From NCBI GenBank assembly GCA_011800805.1, contig MPNW01000104.1:63270-123319 (forward strand): 60,050 nucleotides of DNA, given 5' to 3'. Both the position numbers and the translations under genes were made by a program. Positions within the stretch are counted from its first letter, which is position 1. Every line of letters starts with the position of its first letter. This stretch comes from Hirudo medicinalis. Its lineage: Eukaryota; Annelida; Clitellata; Hirudinida; Hirudinidae. Shown piece after piece: positions 13,701 to 26,400 of this stretch. Under the pieces are notes generated by a model, which was not told the DNA's origin, made no database searches, and saw only the letters and a program-made list of their open reading frames with translations.

Positions 13701-16700
13701 TTTCTCCAACTCATCTTTCTCCAGATCTTGATCTGTTCCCATTTTGTCTGTATCCTTTACTTCTAAATCACCTGAATCAAAAGGTGCCTTCTTTTCCTCT
13801 TCAAAAATATCTGATTTTCTACCAGAATCATCAACTTTTCCAGGATCCAAAATTTGTTCCTTGCGAACTGTTGAAATTTCTATTTTTTCCTTGGAAACCA
13901 AATCTTGTGGTTCAAAATCACCTTTTTTTACTTGGTCTCTCAAGTAGGACATAAACTCATCATCTTCTAAGGATGGCTCTTTAACATCTTTCAGACAACC
14001 AGATTTCTCAAGTTCATCATCTTCATGAGCTTCCACTTCAGCCAAATATTTATCATCAAGTCCAAAATCATATGTATCGGATGATTTCTCTTTATCCTCT
14101 TCCACCATTGTTTTAGCTGAATCTTCAACTTTTTCACTTTTTGACAAATCTGAGGTTTCACCCTGATCATCTTTAGGATGCTGTAACTCCTCTTTTGTAA
14201 GCAAGTCCTCAGGTTCAAAATCCTCTTTCTTCACCTGGTCTTTCAAGTAGGACATGAATTCATCATCATCCAAAGATGGCATTTCAGTCTCCTTTTGGCA
14301 ACCAAACCTTTCCAACAAATCTGTATACTGCTCACCAAATTCCTCCTTATTTGAAGAGGTTTTGTCCTCTATATCATGTGACATATCATATTTAAGATCA
14401 TGTCCTTTACCATCTCCTTTCAAAACATTGTCAGCATCATCTCTCTCTTCAGACCCAACACTACTTGCTTCATCAATCACTATTTCAACAAGTGACTTCC
14501 AATTCTGTTCAATGTCCACAAGAGTCTGATTCTCTATGGGTTCTTTAACAATAACAATTGGTTTGAGATTCTCCACTGATGTGGCATCAAGATTTTCAAA
14601 AGGTTCTTCATGTTCTTTTATATCAAACTCAAATTCTTTTTGCTTTGCTTTAGTAATGGGGGAAGCCAGGTGCTGAATGGATGTAATGACATTTGTTATT
14701 ACTGCATAAGAACAAGATGTCAACATTAGCAAAGCGGTTGTTTCAGCATCCATAATTCCTCTTTCTTGACATTCTTCAAAGGTCAGAGGCCTTGGCGAGG
14801 TGGGAATACTTATCTTGCCTGATCTCAAGTCAATAAATTTCCTTTCAAGACATTCTGGGATATTCATAATTTCCCCTTCAGTCAATTTAATAAAACACTG
14901 TGACAACAACTTGAACATATTGAGAGACATGAGACCATTTTCAAAAGCTTCTTCAAGACTAAGCCACCTGCCCTCTGGTGATAAGTAATAAGCAGAGGTT
15001 GGAGTTGTGGATCCATCAATTTCTAATAGTCCATTTTCGAGTGCTTCTAACAAAGTTATTCTTTCAGAAAGGTCAGGAAATGAGACTCTGAGGTCTGTGA
15101 TGCCTCTTTCTGTGGACATAAAGCTCCTGTCAAGAATTTGGCACTGACCAGAATTCAGCAAACGAAAAATTGTTGGAAGTTCAACTCCCATTTGTTTGAG
15201 TGATACCATATTTCCTGATTCTGTTTCAATTATAGATTTGGTATCATAATCTATGGCATCTCTCTTTCTGGGATTTTCTGCAGCTCCAACACGAGGAACA
15301 ACCACCAAAACCTGAGAATTACCCTGAGAATCAAGAGTGGGCAGAGAGTAATTAGTGAGCACATCGGCAGGTGATAAAGCTTTGAACAAAAGACCTTGAT
15401 TTACAGCACTTTGTAGATCAATTGGATTTGACATAACCATTGATTGAATATTTCCTTTGCTTAGGTCAAGGACCTCCTGCCTAACAGCTCTCTCCAGATT
15501 GTACACTAGGTTAGTTTTGTCGACAACAAATCTATCCAACTGAGGATCAATTAATCCAAGATCAATAGCTCTCTCAATAGAATAAGAAACTGATGAGAAT
15601 TTGTCAAGAATATGACCATTTTTGGAATCATAAAACCCATTTATGATGCAATCTGTCAAAGATAGAGGGCATGCTGCATCCAGCAATGAATTTGGATTGT
15701 AAAATGCTACGATTCTCTCAGAGTAGTCCAAGACCATTGGCTGTCCATGAGTCTCTGGAGTGATGCTTTGCCCTTTTTTAATTCTGGTAAGTGTCTGCAT
15801 TACAAAATCCTTCTTCCTTTGTTCAAGCTCATTTACACCATCAACATCTGATCCCATGCTGCCTGATTGTTCTTTGTTATCTTCGCCTTTAAGCAACTGA
15901 TCTTGGTCTGTTCTTTGCTCCTCCCTGTCTTTTGGCAAAGCTTCTGGCTTTGGGCCTCTAGAAGTTTCATCACCATCAAATTTTAATGGATCACTTTGCT
16001 TCGTGTCATCGAATTGTTCTCTGATGCCCGTAAATTCTTGCTCTTGCAGACTCGATGTGTCCTCTTTTTCACTTTCACTAACGCGATCGGCATCAGTCGG
16101 CCTCTTTTCGAGATCTCTATCTTTACTGTCACCTTCGACTGTTTCATCTAAATCGCCATCATCCACAATGGCTTCATCATCACATTTTATTGAAATTTGA
16201 TGAGATAATGAGGGACTGAGTTGATCTTCAGACAATGAAGGATCAATATAAACATCTTCCTCATAAACATCATCACCAATAAATTGACAGAATGGTGTAG
16301 AATCATCTTGCATCTCTGTAGATGAATCTTCTAGGTCATAATCATCATCATCAACTTTTGGATGCAAAGGTGAAGGTGGATTATCTAGTTCAGTGGTAGA
16401 ATGATATGAATCAGTTACTCCTGCACCAGTCATCTGTAAAACAAAATGTTTAATCAATCACATAAATTTCGAGTGCATTCTATTATTATCTTATTACTTT
16501 AGAGGAAGTCAGGCAGCTAACATTCTACCCAACTAAATTGCTAAAAACTGACCTCCTTATCTCTAAAAGTGTAGCCATCAGTTTGAGCTTGGTCAACAGA
16601 TGTTCCCCTTTCATCATCTTCATCCTCAGGTCCTCCAACAAATGAAGAGGAGGATATCATTGATTCTGACGTCAGGTTATCACCATCACCGGAAGTCACA

Positions 16701-19700
16701 GACGTCATCATGGTAACAGAGCCAGAAGCCAAGCGCTCTCTGATCGAAGATGCTATCTGTCTGCAATAAGCAAGCTCATTCTCGAGTCTTGTCACTCTGG
16801 CATTGCTGAGGGATCCTGAACCCATAATCCTCGATAGATATTTTTCTCCATCTGCCAATATGGTGTCAATTATGGAGAGGATTTGCTCAGAGCCGACGTT
16901 TCCAGGAAGCTAATTCGTCAAAGGAAAGTGAAGTTAACAATTAAAGAAATTCTATTTCAGGTAATCAGTATGCATAAGATTAGATAAATGGCACTACCTG
17001 GTAGCTATCCCAAGATCTGACGAGATCAACAGTTGCCAAGAGCATTCTGTATCTGAGATCATTCTCATATTCCTGGCAGGACATGAGCAGGCCGTTTATG
17101 TCAAAAATCAAGCTGCACAAAAATCAACACAGTCATTATTTGGAGGGGTACAAAGCAAGCAGTAAGCACCTCTCTATCGTGTCTAGAACATTGTTGCATG
17201 GCGGAGAAACTTGAAAGCATACAGATGGCACCCTCAGCTTCTGACCAAACCTGGTCCTGATGTCCCAAGCACCTGGACTTTGAGTGAGTTGAGCTTTTTC
17301 AAGTATGAAACTCTCACCAGATGAGATCTGTGTCTATTAATATAAAGGATTTGAGTAAATAATACATCGAATGCAGATCAAAAGTAAAACTGCATAAATT
17401 AATTTACTCCATCTCGAGTAGGACTGCACAGACATTTGACAGAAACAGTTGATCTTTCGTAATCATTCTCATCATTAAAACGTTTCTGGGTATGAATTGT
17501 AACTGGGGACATCTCGTTGGCCTGATTTCTCAGAATCATTGCCCGATTTTCTAGCTCCCCAACGACGAGCTGTATTTTCTGCAATTTATTTTGGATAATA
17601 TTAACATTTAGCAGTCTAATGGTTGCCATTATGTCATGCTGATGATTCTGCCACCAACCTGTAGCTTCAGCAGCAGCTGCTCACCATCCTCTAACGTGAC
17701 TTCATCGTAATCGGCTTGGAGTGAAGTCAGAGCTGAATTTTGGAATGACGTCAACCTCCGAAGCTGGTCGGAAGAATTGAAGAACTCATCACTTTGTTGA
17801 GCTGAGCTGAGATGAACCTGAGATAAAGCAGAAAAAATAGTGGTCGTGCCAAAATTTTATGTCGACATCTTTAGGCAATAATGGATCAATTCTAAATGTC
17901 TAAATGTCATAAAAGGTGCATTCTACTGTACTATTTACTCAGCAATTTTGATTCCAACCTGAATACAGTAATCCACAATTTCGTGTAAGAATCGCCATTG
18001 ATCTGCTTTCATGGCAGCAATCGAGTTGATGATGGAGGATGCCGGATGTCTGAACTTGATGAGGTTTTCCCCTTCTGAACTCAACCTGACACTTTCCGAC
18101 TCCAAAGATTTCAACATGTCCGTATATTTCTACAAAGGAAAGAGATGGCCCTTTAAAGATCAAAATCGTAGATTAAAAGCATGGATAAAAATGAAATACA
18201 ACCTTCTGCAAATTCCTGATGTAATTACACGACAGTGTTTGAGAATTCCACGGATGACTGCACAAATCAATTTCCACGGAGTACAACTTCTCCAAGAAGT
18301 CAAACGTGCTCTCGGAATATTTCAGGAATTGTTCAGAGTTCTTGAGGCCGGTGGCAGACATCCTCTGAAAGATGTCATGGATTCAAACGAGGGGACTTAC
18401 TGTTGTCGATTCCATCATCGTTCAGATCAAAATTTAATGAACTAAATAAGCAGGCAAACTCATTTGAATGATTTCATCCTGCCAAACAATCCCATTGAAA
18501 TAAATTAGATGCTTATTAATTATCAAGAATTATAAGCCATTAAAATGCAGGCCAATCAGTGGAGACCAACTTGAAGACCAGAATATGATAGTTCAAGTTT
18601 CGACAGCATTTCATTCAGCTTCCTGGTGGAATCTGCAGTCCTTCTCGATCTCTGATAATAGAAACATCATCATCATTACCACCACCAACATCATCACCGC
18701 TTTCAAAATAAATATTATTACATTGGCTTCTACCAATCTCTTCACTTCAACTTTGAAATTGTGAATCTCTTCATTGAGTTTCTCTCTATCCATGTGCATC
18801 TTCTTGATTTTTTGCAGTTCTTTTTCGTACCCCAGACCGTCGAGCGTCACCTGTGCAAGCATCTGCCCGATAAGATTTTGTACCTAATGACCCAAAAGAA
18901 GTCCAAATAAGAGCACCTGTTTCTGTTTAACCCAATCATTGGCTTGTTGAACTTCATCAAAAAGCTTTTCTGACCAATCAGGCTCTGGGGCGACCGGAGT
19001 CGAAGGAACTCCTCCGGGCAATTCTTGGCTCGAAGACTGTTCTGTTGGAGGAGTCATAAGTGGAAGATACTCGCTCTCCAGTGAATCCATGAGACTCCTC
19101 AACCTTACTTGAAGCTCTTTTATACTGGAGACCAAGTAAACAGTTGATTGACAGTTTGAAGATTAACGAATTATACAATCAGTTTTTGTCCTTGAATACT
19201 AAGTTTTTAATGAAAGCTTTAACAGAATTTCTGTAACAGAATTCCCAGAGGAAATAACAAGAATAACCAGCATAATAAGGAAACTAAACAGTATACAAAT
19301 TTCTATGTATGACAAAAATTCTAAACAATGCCAGAGACACTGCCCAAGGGAAATCCTCCTATTGAGAGGGCAGTCTCAAGTCAAACTAAGGTTTTAAAGT
19401 TACAAAACTCTGGTTGTTTCCTCAAGAATGAAATGGAGCTGCTTGCAAGTATTAAAACCTACATCACATCACATCGTCACGTTCGAAGCTTGAGGAAAGT
19501 AAGACAAAAAAAATAAAATAGCATCAAACGAGTCGAACATCCCCTACCTGGCCTCTAAATCTGCGCCCCCACAACACCCTGACAGTGTTTCAACCTCCCC
19601 TTGGAGTCCTCGCAAGACTGGCTCCAATGACGACGTCGTCCTCATCATGGCATCGAAGGTGTGTCTTGAAATGAGGCGTGACGACGATGAAAGAGGGAGG

Positions 19701-20301
19701 CTCGATTTAAGTTTTGACAGTTCCTGATCGGTTGCATAATGTCAATCAATCAATTTATGAATATTAATGTGACTAAGTTTGATATTCACCAGCACCAAAA
19801 GTAAACAAGCAATGAAAATCGTAAAATCGTGCATCACTACCTACCTGGGAATATTTTTTCTCTGCATTTTTCAGGTTATTGTCTTGCAGTTGGATGTCCC
19901 GACCCAACTTATCGGCAAGACGTTGGAGTCTCTCTAGCCTTGATTCAAAAGAAAAACATGTCCAAACTCTAATGTTTCAATTCCAAGATAGCTAATACAT
20001 CAATATTGATATAATCATAATAATTAATTATTTTAAATTATTTATTCATTTATACGGTCGAAGGGATATTCTTAAGCCACTAATATGACTGGCCTCAGCA
20101 ACAAAACAGAAGAGAAACAATCAACATCCACTGAGAAAAAGACAAAAAAGCAAAGTTGACAGAGCATTAGTCAGCAATTATTGAAAAGTTCGTCAAATTG
20201 TGTAAAAATAATAATAATAATGATGATGATGACGAAGATGACGACGACGACGACGATGATGGTAATGATAGTGACAAAAACAACAACAGCAATAACAAAA
20301 A

Positions 20302-20341
<40 letters not shown>

Positions 20342-20448
20342 TAACCATAATNATTGTATAATAATAATAATAATGATGATGATGATGATTATGATGACGA
20401 TGACGATGATGGTAATGATAGTGACAGTGACAAAAAAACAACAGCGAC

Positions 20449-20482
<34 letters not shown>

Positions 20483-23400
20483 TAACCATAATAGCATCTC
20501 ACCTGGAAAGTTCAGAATGGATGGCTGTGTCTCTTTCTTGTTGACTGAGAGCAAATCTTTCCCAGGATTTGTTTATGTTCTCCAAATGAAGGGGGTTTTC
20601 CCTTGAAAGGAATTCCCTGCATCCGATCGAAAGGAGCTGAGAAGGAAGAAATAAAATGAGGAAATTAAAACCAGATCACCGACTCGACGCATTGTGACTT
20701 CCAAGTGACCGACAATTTGAACTAACGTTGATTTCTTCGAAAAGATTCATGAGTTTCTGTTTCATCCTCATCATCTGAGGTACCTCCTCTTGTCGAAACC
20801 TGTTGAAATCTGATAGGACAATCTGAAATTTATTAAAAATAGCAATTTATTCGCCAATTAACCGAGCGAGCTTTACTCCCCAAAGCCTCAGTCAACAGAC
20901 TAACAACTAAAGGTAATCAAAGCAAAAAGCAGTGCAATCAAACAATGCTTGCAAGGCCTAATGAAAGACAAGACTCGACAAGACTGTTGATTACATGACC
21001 TGCATTAACAACTACCAATGGTTTGGCTGTCAACAACAAAATAAAACAAATTGGAACCTTTAAGTCTACAAAGTTGACATAAAAACAAATCAACAAATTT
21101 ACAAGATTAATTCTAAAACAAATCTGCAAACTATTCGACAATATGACTGAACTTAAACATCACATCAAAGCATAAAGAGGAGATCCATAATATTATTATT
21201 ATTAACATTATTATTATTATTATTATTATTCATTATTTTTCATTATTTTGAATATCGATGAGCCTTAAAACTCCTCCCTCTCCAATGTAAACAAATAATT
21301 TGTATAAATTATTAGTTAATTATTTAAAGAAGATTACGCCAGCCAGCAACCTTCATCCGAGGTACATCTGTGGGAAAATCCCTTAGAGTCATATTAGAGG
21401 TGGCCTCGAAGAGCACCTGGTTGAGCTGGAGGGCCGTGTCATGGTATTCTTCCATCTTCATCCTTCGTTCCTGAGCAAATCGAACGAGCATTTGAATGAT
21501 AACTCAATGCTGTTGTTTTTATTCTCAATTTCTCATTTTAAATTCTTTATGCAGATGAAATTTTCCAAAATACACGAATATCGAGAGGATGATTATGGAA
21601 GGAAAGACGTGAACCCACGTTGTCTCTGGAAGTTCTCTCGACGGAAGCGTTGTCTGGGAACAAGTCGTACAGGAAGGAAACGTACGTAATGACCGACTTC
21701 TCGTCCGGCTCCGACACGTCGAGATCTGAATTCAGAAGGTGATCGGACTGGATTTAAAGAGGAAACAAACTCGAGTCCTGCTATTTATAACTTTTAGATG
21801 AAGAAGATGCAAGTGAGATTCTGCACGTAGATAAGTAGCAACAGCTGCTTCATGGCACTAATCTCCAACTACGGCAAAAAGCCTATAATCTTGATGTATG
21901 TAAAAAGTAGCATTGCATCGGTCATGAAAAGTTACACTAAGCATTAGTCATAAAAAAAAGCCAACTAAAAATAAAATCATATGATAAATTATTATTATTA
22001 TTATTATTTATTATAATTATTATTATTATTTATTATTATTATTATTATTATTAATTATCAATAGTAGTTCCAGGCCTAAACTTGCTAAGGCAACTTCCAT
22101 GCATTAAGTACTCTATGATTCCAAGTGATAACACAGTAACATCTCCCTCCCAAAACAACATCTTTACATGATCTTCAAATCAACTGATCTCAAAATCACT
22201 CAAAATGACTGATGAAAATATGAACCTTCAGGATCCAACAGAGGTGTCACCCCATAAATCTGCTCTGCAACTTCAAAAGCCAGAGCCAAATTACTTCTGG
22301 GCGTTTGTCTTCTTGCTCTATTGAAATCAATCATGTCTGGCCTGCAAAGAGTTTGAACATTAGTGACCAATAAAGAACAGAACAGGAGCAGATGTGCTTA
22401 GTCACTCAGCTTACAAAAATCAAAACCATTTAAAACCATTTATCTAAGAGCCAAATTGGTTTTAATTATGAAAAGTTGGCACTTGAAGTGTACAATTTAG
22501 ATTGTATTCTTGGTAAATACATACACTTATGTTTTAAATATTTGTAGGATATGTGAAATATATATATAAAAAAAACCTCTGTAATGTCGATAATGCATAC
22601 CTGTGTCTATGTAGAATGGCAAGAAGAGCAAGACCATCCTTCCAAGATGTTGAAAAGTCTTTAACCTTCACACCTGGGTAGCCCTCAACCATCTTTTGGC
22701 ACCACTGAAGGAGAGCCTCTTTGACGCTGGCATCTGTGGTGACTTGGCCTCTAACGACCATGTCTCCCACCTTGAAAATTACAGTTCGCACCAGTTAATG
22801 TGACGGCCAAATGCAACGATAGGAAAAAGCAGAAGCGAAGGTTATTTTTACATTACATTTACATTTACATTATTTATCCCATTTTTTAAGTGCTCAAATT
22901 ATCCCAAAGGGATGTGCAGGCATTGTAACAGACATGACCAACAATTCAGTTCTTCCATCGAATGAGCAGAGTAAAAAAGGGTTGCCAAGAAAAAGAAATG
23001 ATGATAAAAATGAGTCCAAATTAATTCGGGACGATCGCTTGAACGGGTGGATTTTAAGCAGAGTTTTAGAAAATTCGTAATCTTGTTATTCTTATTTTTA
23101 ATTATAATCCTATTATTCAAGTAGTTGTCCTGTCTTTAGACAGCCAGGCTGTAACTTTGATGACTGTGAGAAAATTCTAGACCTCAAGGTCACACTGTAA
23201 TTAATTCTAAGACGAGTGCCCTCTTTATGCAAATGATCCAGCAGAATAATACCAGAACATCTGATTGAACAAGGACGCATCAACCATTTGACCGACTTGT
23301 GATTGATTCACCTTGGAAACCTTTCAAGGATGAGAGGTTAGCGTAAGTCAAATTGTTCCTGACACTTGTTTTGCTTATTGTTTATCTCTCCCCGGGCGAG

Positions 23401-26400
23401 TCGAAAGGTATGCTAAACACGATACCTGAGCTCATTTTTGCGATGGTAGCTTTAAATGTTGGACCATTTTCACGAGAAATAATCAGAGGTAATCTGACAT
23501 CCCTTTTGTAAGAAGAAAAGAAAATTTATTTGGCCAGTGATAAACAAACGGTAACTTGAACCAAAATGGATGTAGCCCAGTTTTGAACATCAAGCTGTGA
23601 GCACAAGAATTCATGAAGAATAAGGGAATTTTGTGCTAATGTGAAACTTTCAATAGCAGTTCAAAAGTGTGTCGTCCGCATCGAATATCGGTAGCTGCTG
23701 CATCTCGGAATTCGCATTTCAAATAAAATTGCACGAAAAAAAAATTATTCTCACACGGTCGGAGATATTCTTCCAATTCTATAAATTTAAACATTGTCCA
23801 AAAATAAGTTAGCATTCAGCATTTCACATGAATTAATGCTTCGAAAATATTTCTCACCATGCATTATAAATTCATTCGTACTACATTCGAAAACGGTTTC
23901 AAATACTTAGCAGAATAAAAGAAATTTGAATCCAAATCATCTTAGTCGTGCAATGGACTTTAATCGAATAAATAAATAAATAAAATCCGAATAAAGAAAT
24001 TTGTAAACATGTCAAACCTGAAAGTGTAGGATGAAGGTCCAAATGAGACCAAGAGTGAGCTTTGGGTTGCCGTCAACGATCTCGTCTGCTCTGATGTTGA
24101 CATACTTTATCTGAAATGGTCAAGTGACGTCATCAGCATTCTACAAATATTAAACCATGGAGCTACTAATAGACGGTTCTATTTGAAATTAATGCATCAC
24201 CAAAGATGAGTCAGTCGGCTAATGTTGAATTTATTTGACAAACATCACTCTTGAAATGACAACATCATCACCACCACCAACACCACCATCATTCATTCAT
24301 TCATTCATTCATTCATTCATTCATTCATCCATCCATCCATCCATCCATCCATTCATCCATTCATTCATTCATTAGGCATTTAATAGGGAAATTTGCCCTT
24401 GGTATCAAGTATTACTACCAGAAATAGCAACAAACATTGAAAATACATCTGACATGATAATCCAATCCAACAGGCCAGCAGAATGTAATCCTAAACCCGG
24501 TAACACGAATTGATTACATGAATTGATTGCATGCAGGATGTTTTAGCAGGGAAGTGCAGCCCAATGATAACAGGGAGGCAGATGTTAATGCTGCCGACTC
24601 AGCATGTCTCACCACACAAATAACATAAAAAGACGGCCATTTGCAAAAAAAATGAAACAAAAAACAAAAAGGACATAAATGCAATTTATAAATTTGACTT
24701 TTATTTCAATTGAAATTCAATTATAAAAAGCTATATAAATTATTTTGGAAATTTTTTTGTAGGAAATGTAAAGCTTGAACCAAGGTTAATGTACAAGAAG
24801 TACTACATCGATACTGATCACGGAGAACCAAAAGTCGCTCACTCGTTTCCTGTGCAGATAATTGAGAACTGTTTGCACGTTCTGAATCATGTGGCATCTC
24901 ATTCTTCCTCTCTCTCTCGGCTGAAAATATCAACGAGTTATCATAAATTACAAGAAAAATACTAACAAATAAAATGAAATAACAATGAACAAACAATTTC
25001 ACATCTACGAAAGTTTGTCGGCTAAAATGCAATGGACCGACCGACCGACCGCCAAAAGAAAGAAAGGCAGCTCTGAAGTACACAAAAACCTTATTCCTTT
25101 CGAGCGAGGTTAATTGAGTCGACGAAATTAATGAGAGGTGATGTCAAGTCATCCTAATTGATCGATATTTGGTAACAATTAGTCAGCTCCAACGACAACG
25201 ACAGGTGTTTGTGAACAAATCGCTAGCTAGGGTTTAAAATATTTCCAGCTGATATTTTTTATAATTTCATATAATATTTGATTTAATATTTCATATTGAG
25301 GAGAAACTTATGTGTAAATGTATGTAAAAAAAAAAAATATAGAAGCTGATACTGCTACATTCCAACAGGGGAAACGAATTCTCTCACACGAAGAGATCAC
25401 TGGATCGATCGAATCACCTCAACAATTAAGTCTGATCATTCATCTGATTTATCACACGTCCTGGCAATTATGTCTCAAATGAATTGTCATTGACAACAAC
25501 AATCACTACAGCCACTACAATCACTGCAGATTCCGTGCACTCGAGATGAGATGTTTATCGACTGTCTAATTAAACTGCTCACAAATCTCCTGTGCGACAG
25601 AACTTCCAGTAAGGTTATCAAGTTCAAGCCATCCCTGAGGTCCTCGAACAGGTCTCGTATCAGGAGTCGCTGTACCTGGACGAACGAACGAACCAATTGA
25701 TGATTATTCAATTCCAATTGAAATTCTTCTTCTTAACATTTCTTACAATAATTGATTTTCTGATCGATTATTAATCAATTATTTATCATCTGATCGATTA
25801 TTAACCAATTATTGATTATCTGATCGATTATTAATCAATTATTTATTATCTGATCGATTATTAACCAATCATTGATTAATTTATTCATTTTTTTATTTAT
25901 CGTACATTGTCGACGTTATTTATTTGCGGGTCGCTTACCTTCATGAGATGCTTGTTCACCCATTTCGTGAACGTCTTCTTCTGCACGGTGTCTCTTTCGT
26001 CTGCAGGAAATCATAACTTCATCACGAACAATTCATTAGCTTTCAAAAAATTACTGTTACATTGTCATATTGTTATACTGTTATATTGCTGTATTGCTAT
26101 ATTGTTACACTGTTACATATGACAATATAACAATATATATATGACATATGACAATATAACAATATATATATGACATATGACAATATAACAATATATATTT
26201 GACATATGACAATATAACAATATATATATGACATATGACAATATAACAATATATATATATATTATCATGTGACAATATATTGTTGTATAGGCAGACGCAA
26301 AGGCTCCAATGCTACAATGATACATGAACAAGCTAAAGAAAGAAAACAACAGCAATGATTGTATGGCACTTGAGTAAACAGATGGTCCTTAGCTGTGTTT

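Noticed and set aside
10565..13954. Series of plus-strand frames of 65-120 codons rich in His, Leu and Gln
   Set aside because: They recur at the 309-base period of the 13-copy array and are its antisense shadows.
18011..18445. 144-codon plus-strand frame
   Set aside because: Antisense of two plakin-domain exons (17959..18129 and 18203..18364) plus their intron.
20171..20554. Minus-strand frame of poly-Tyr, Ile and His
   Set aside because: Translation of an ATT/GAT microsatellite that spans an N; it lies in a spectraplakin intron.
26113..26355. Minus-strand frame with repeated YCHM and IVIL motifs
   Set aside because: Translation of the 29-base AT minisatellite; intronic.
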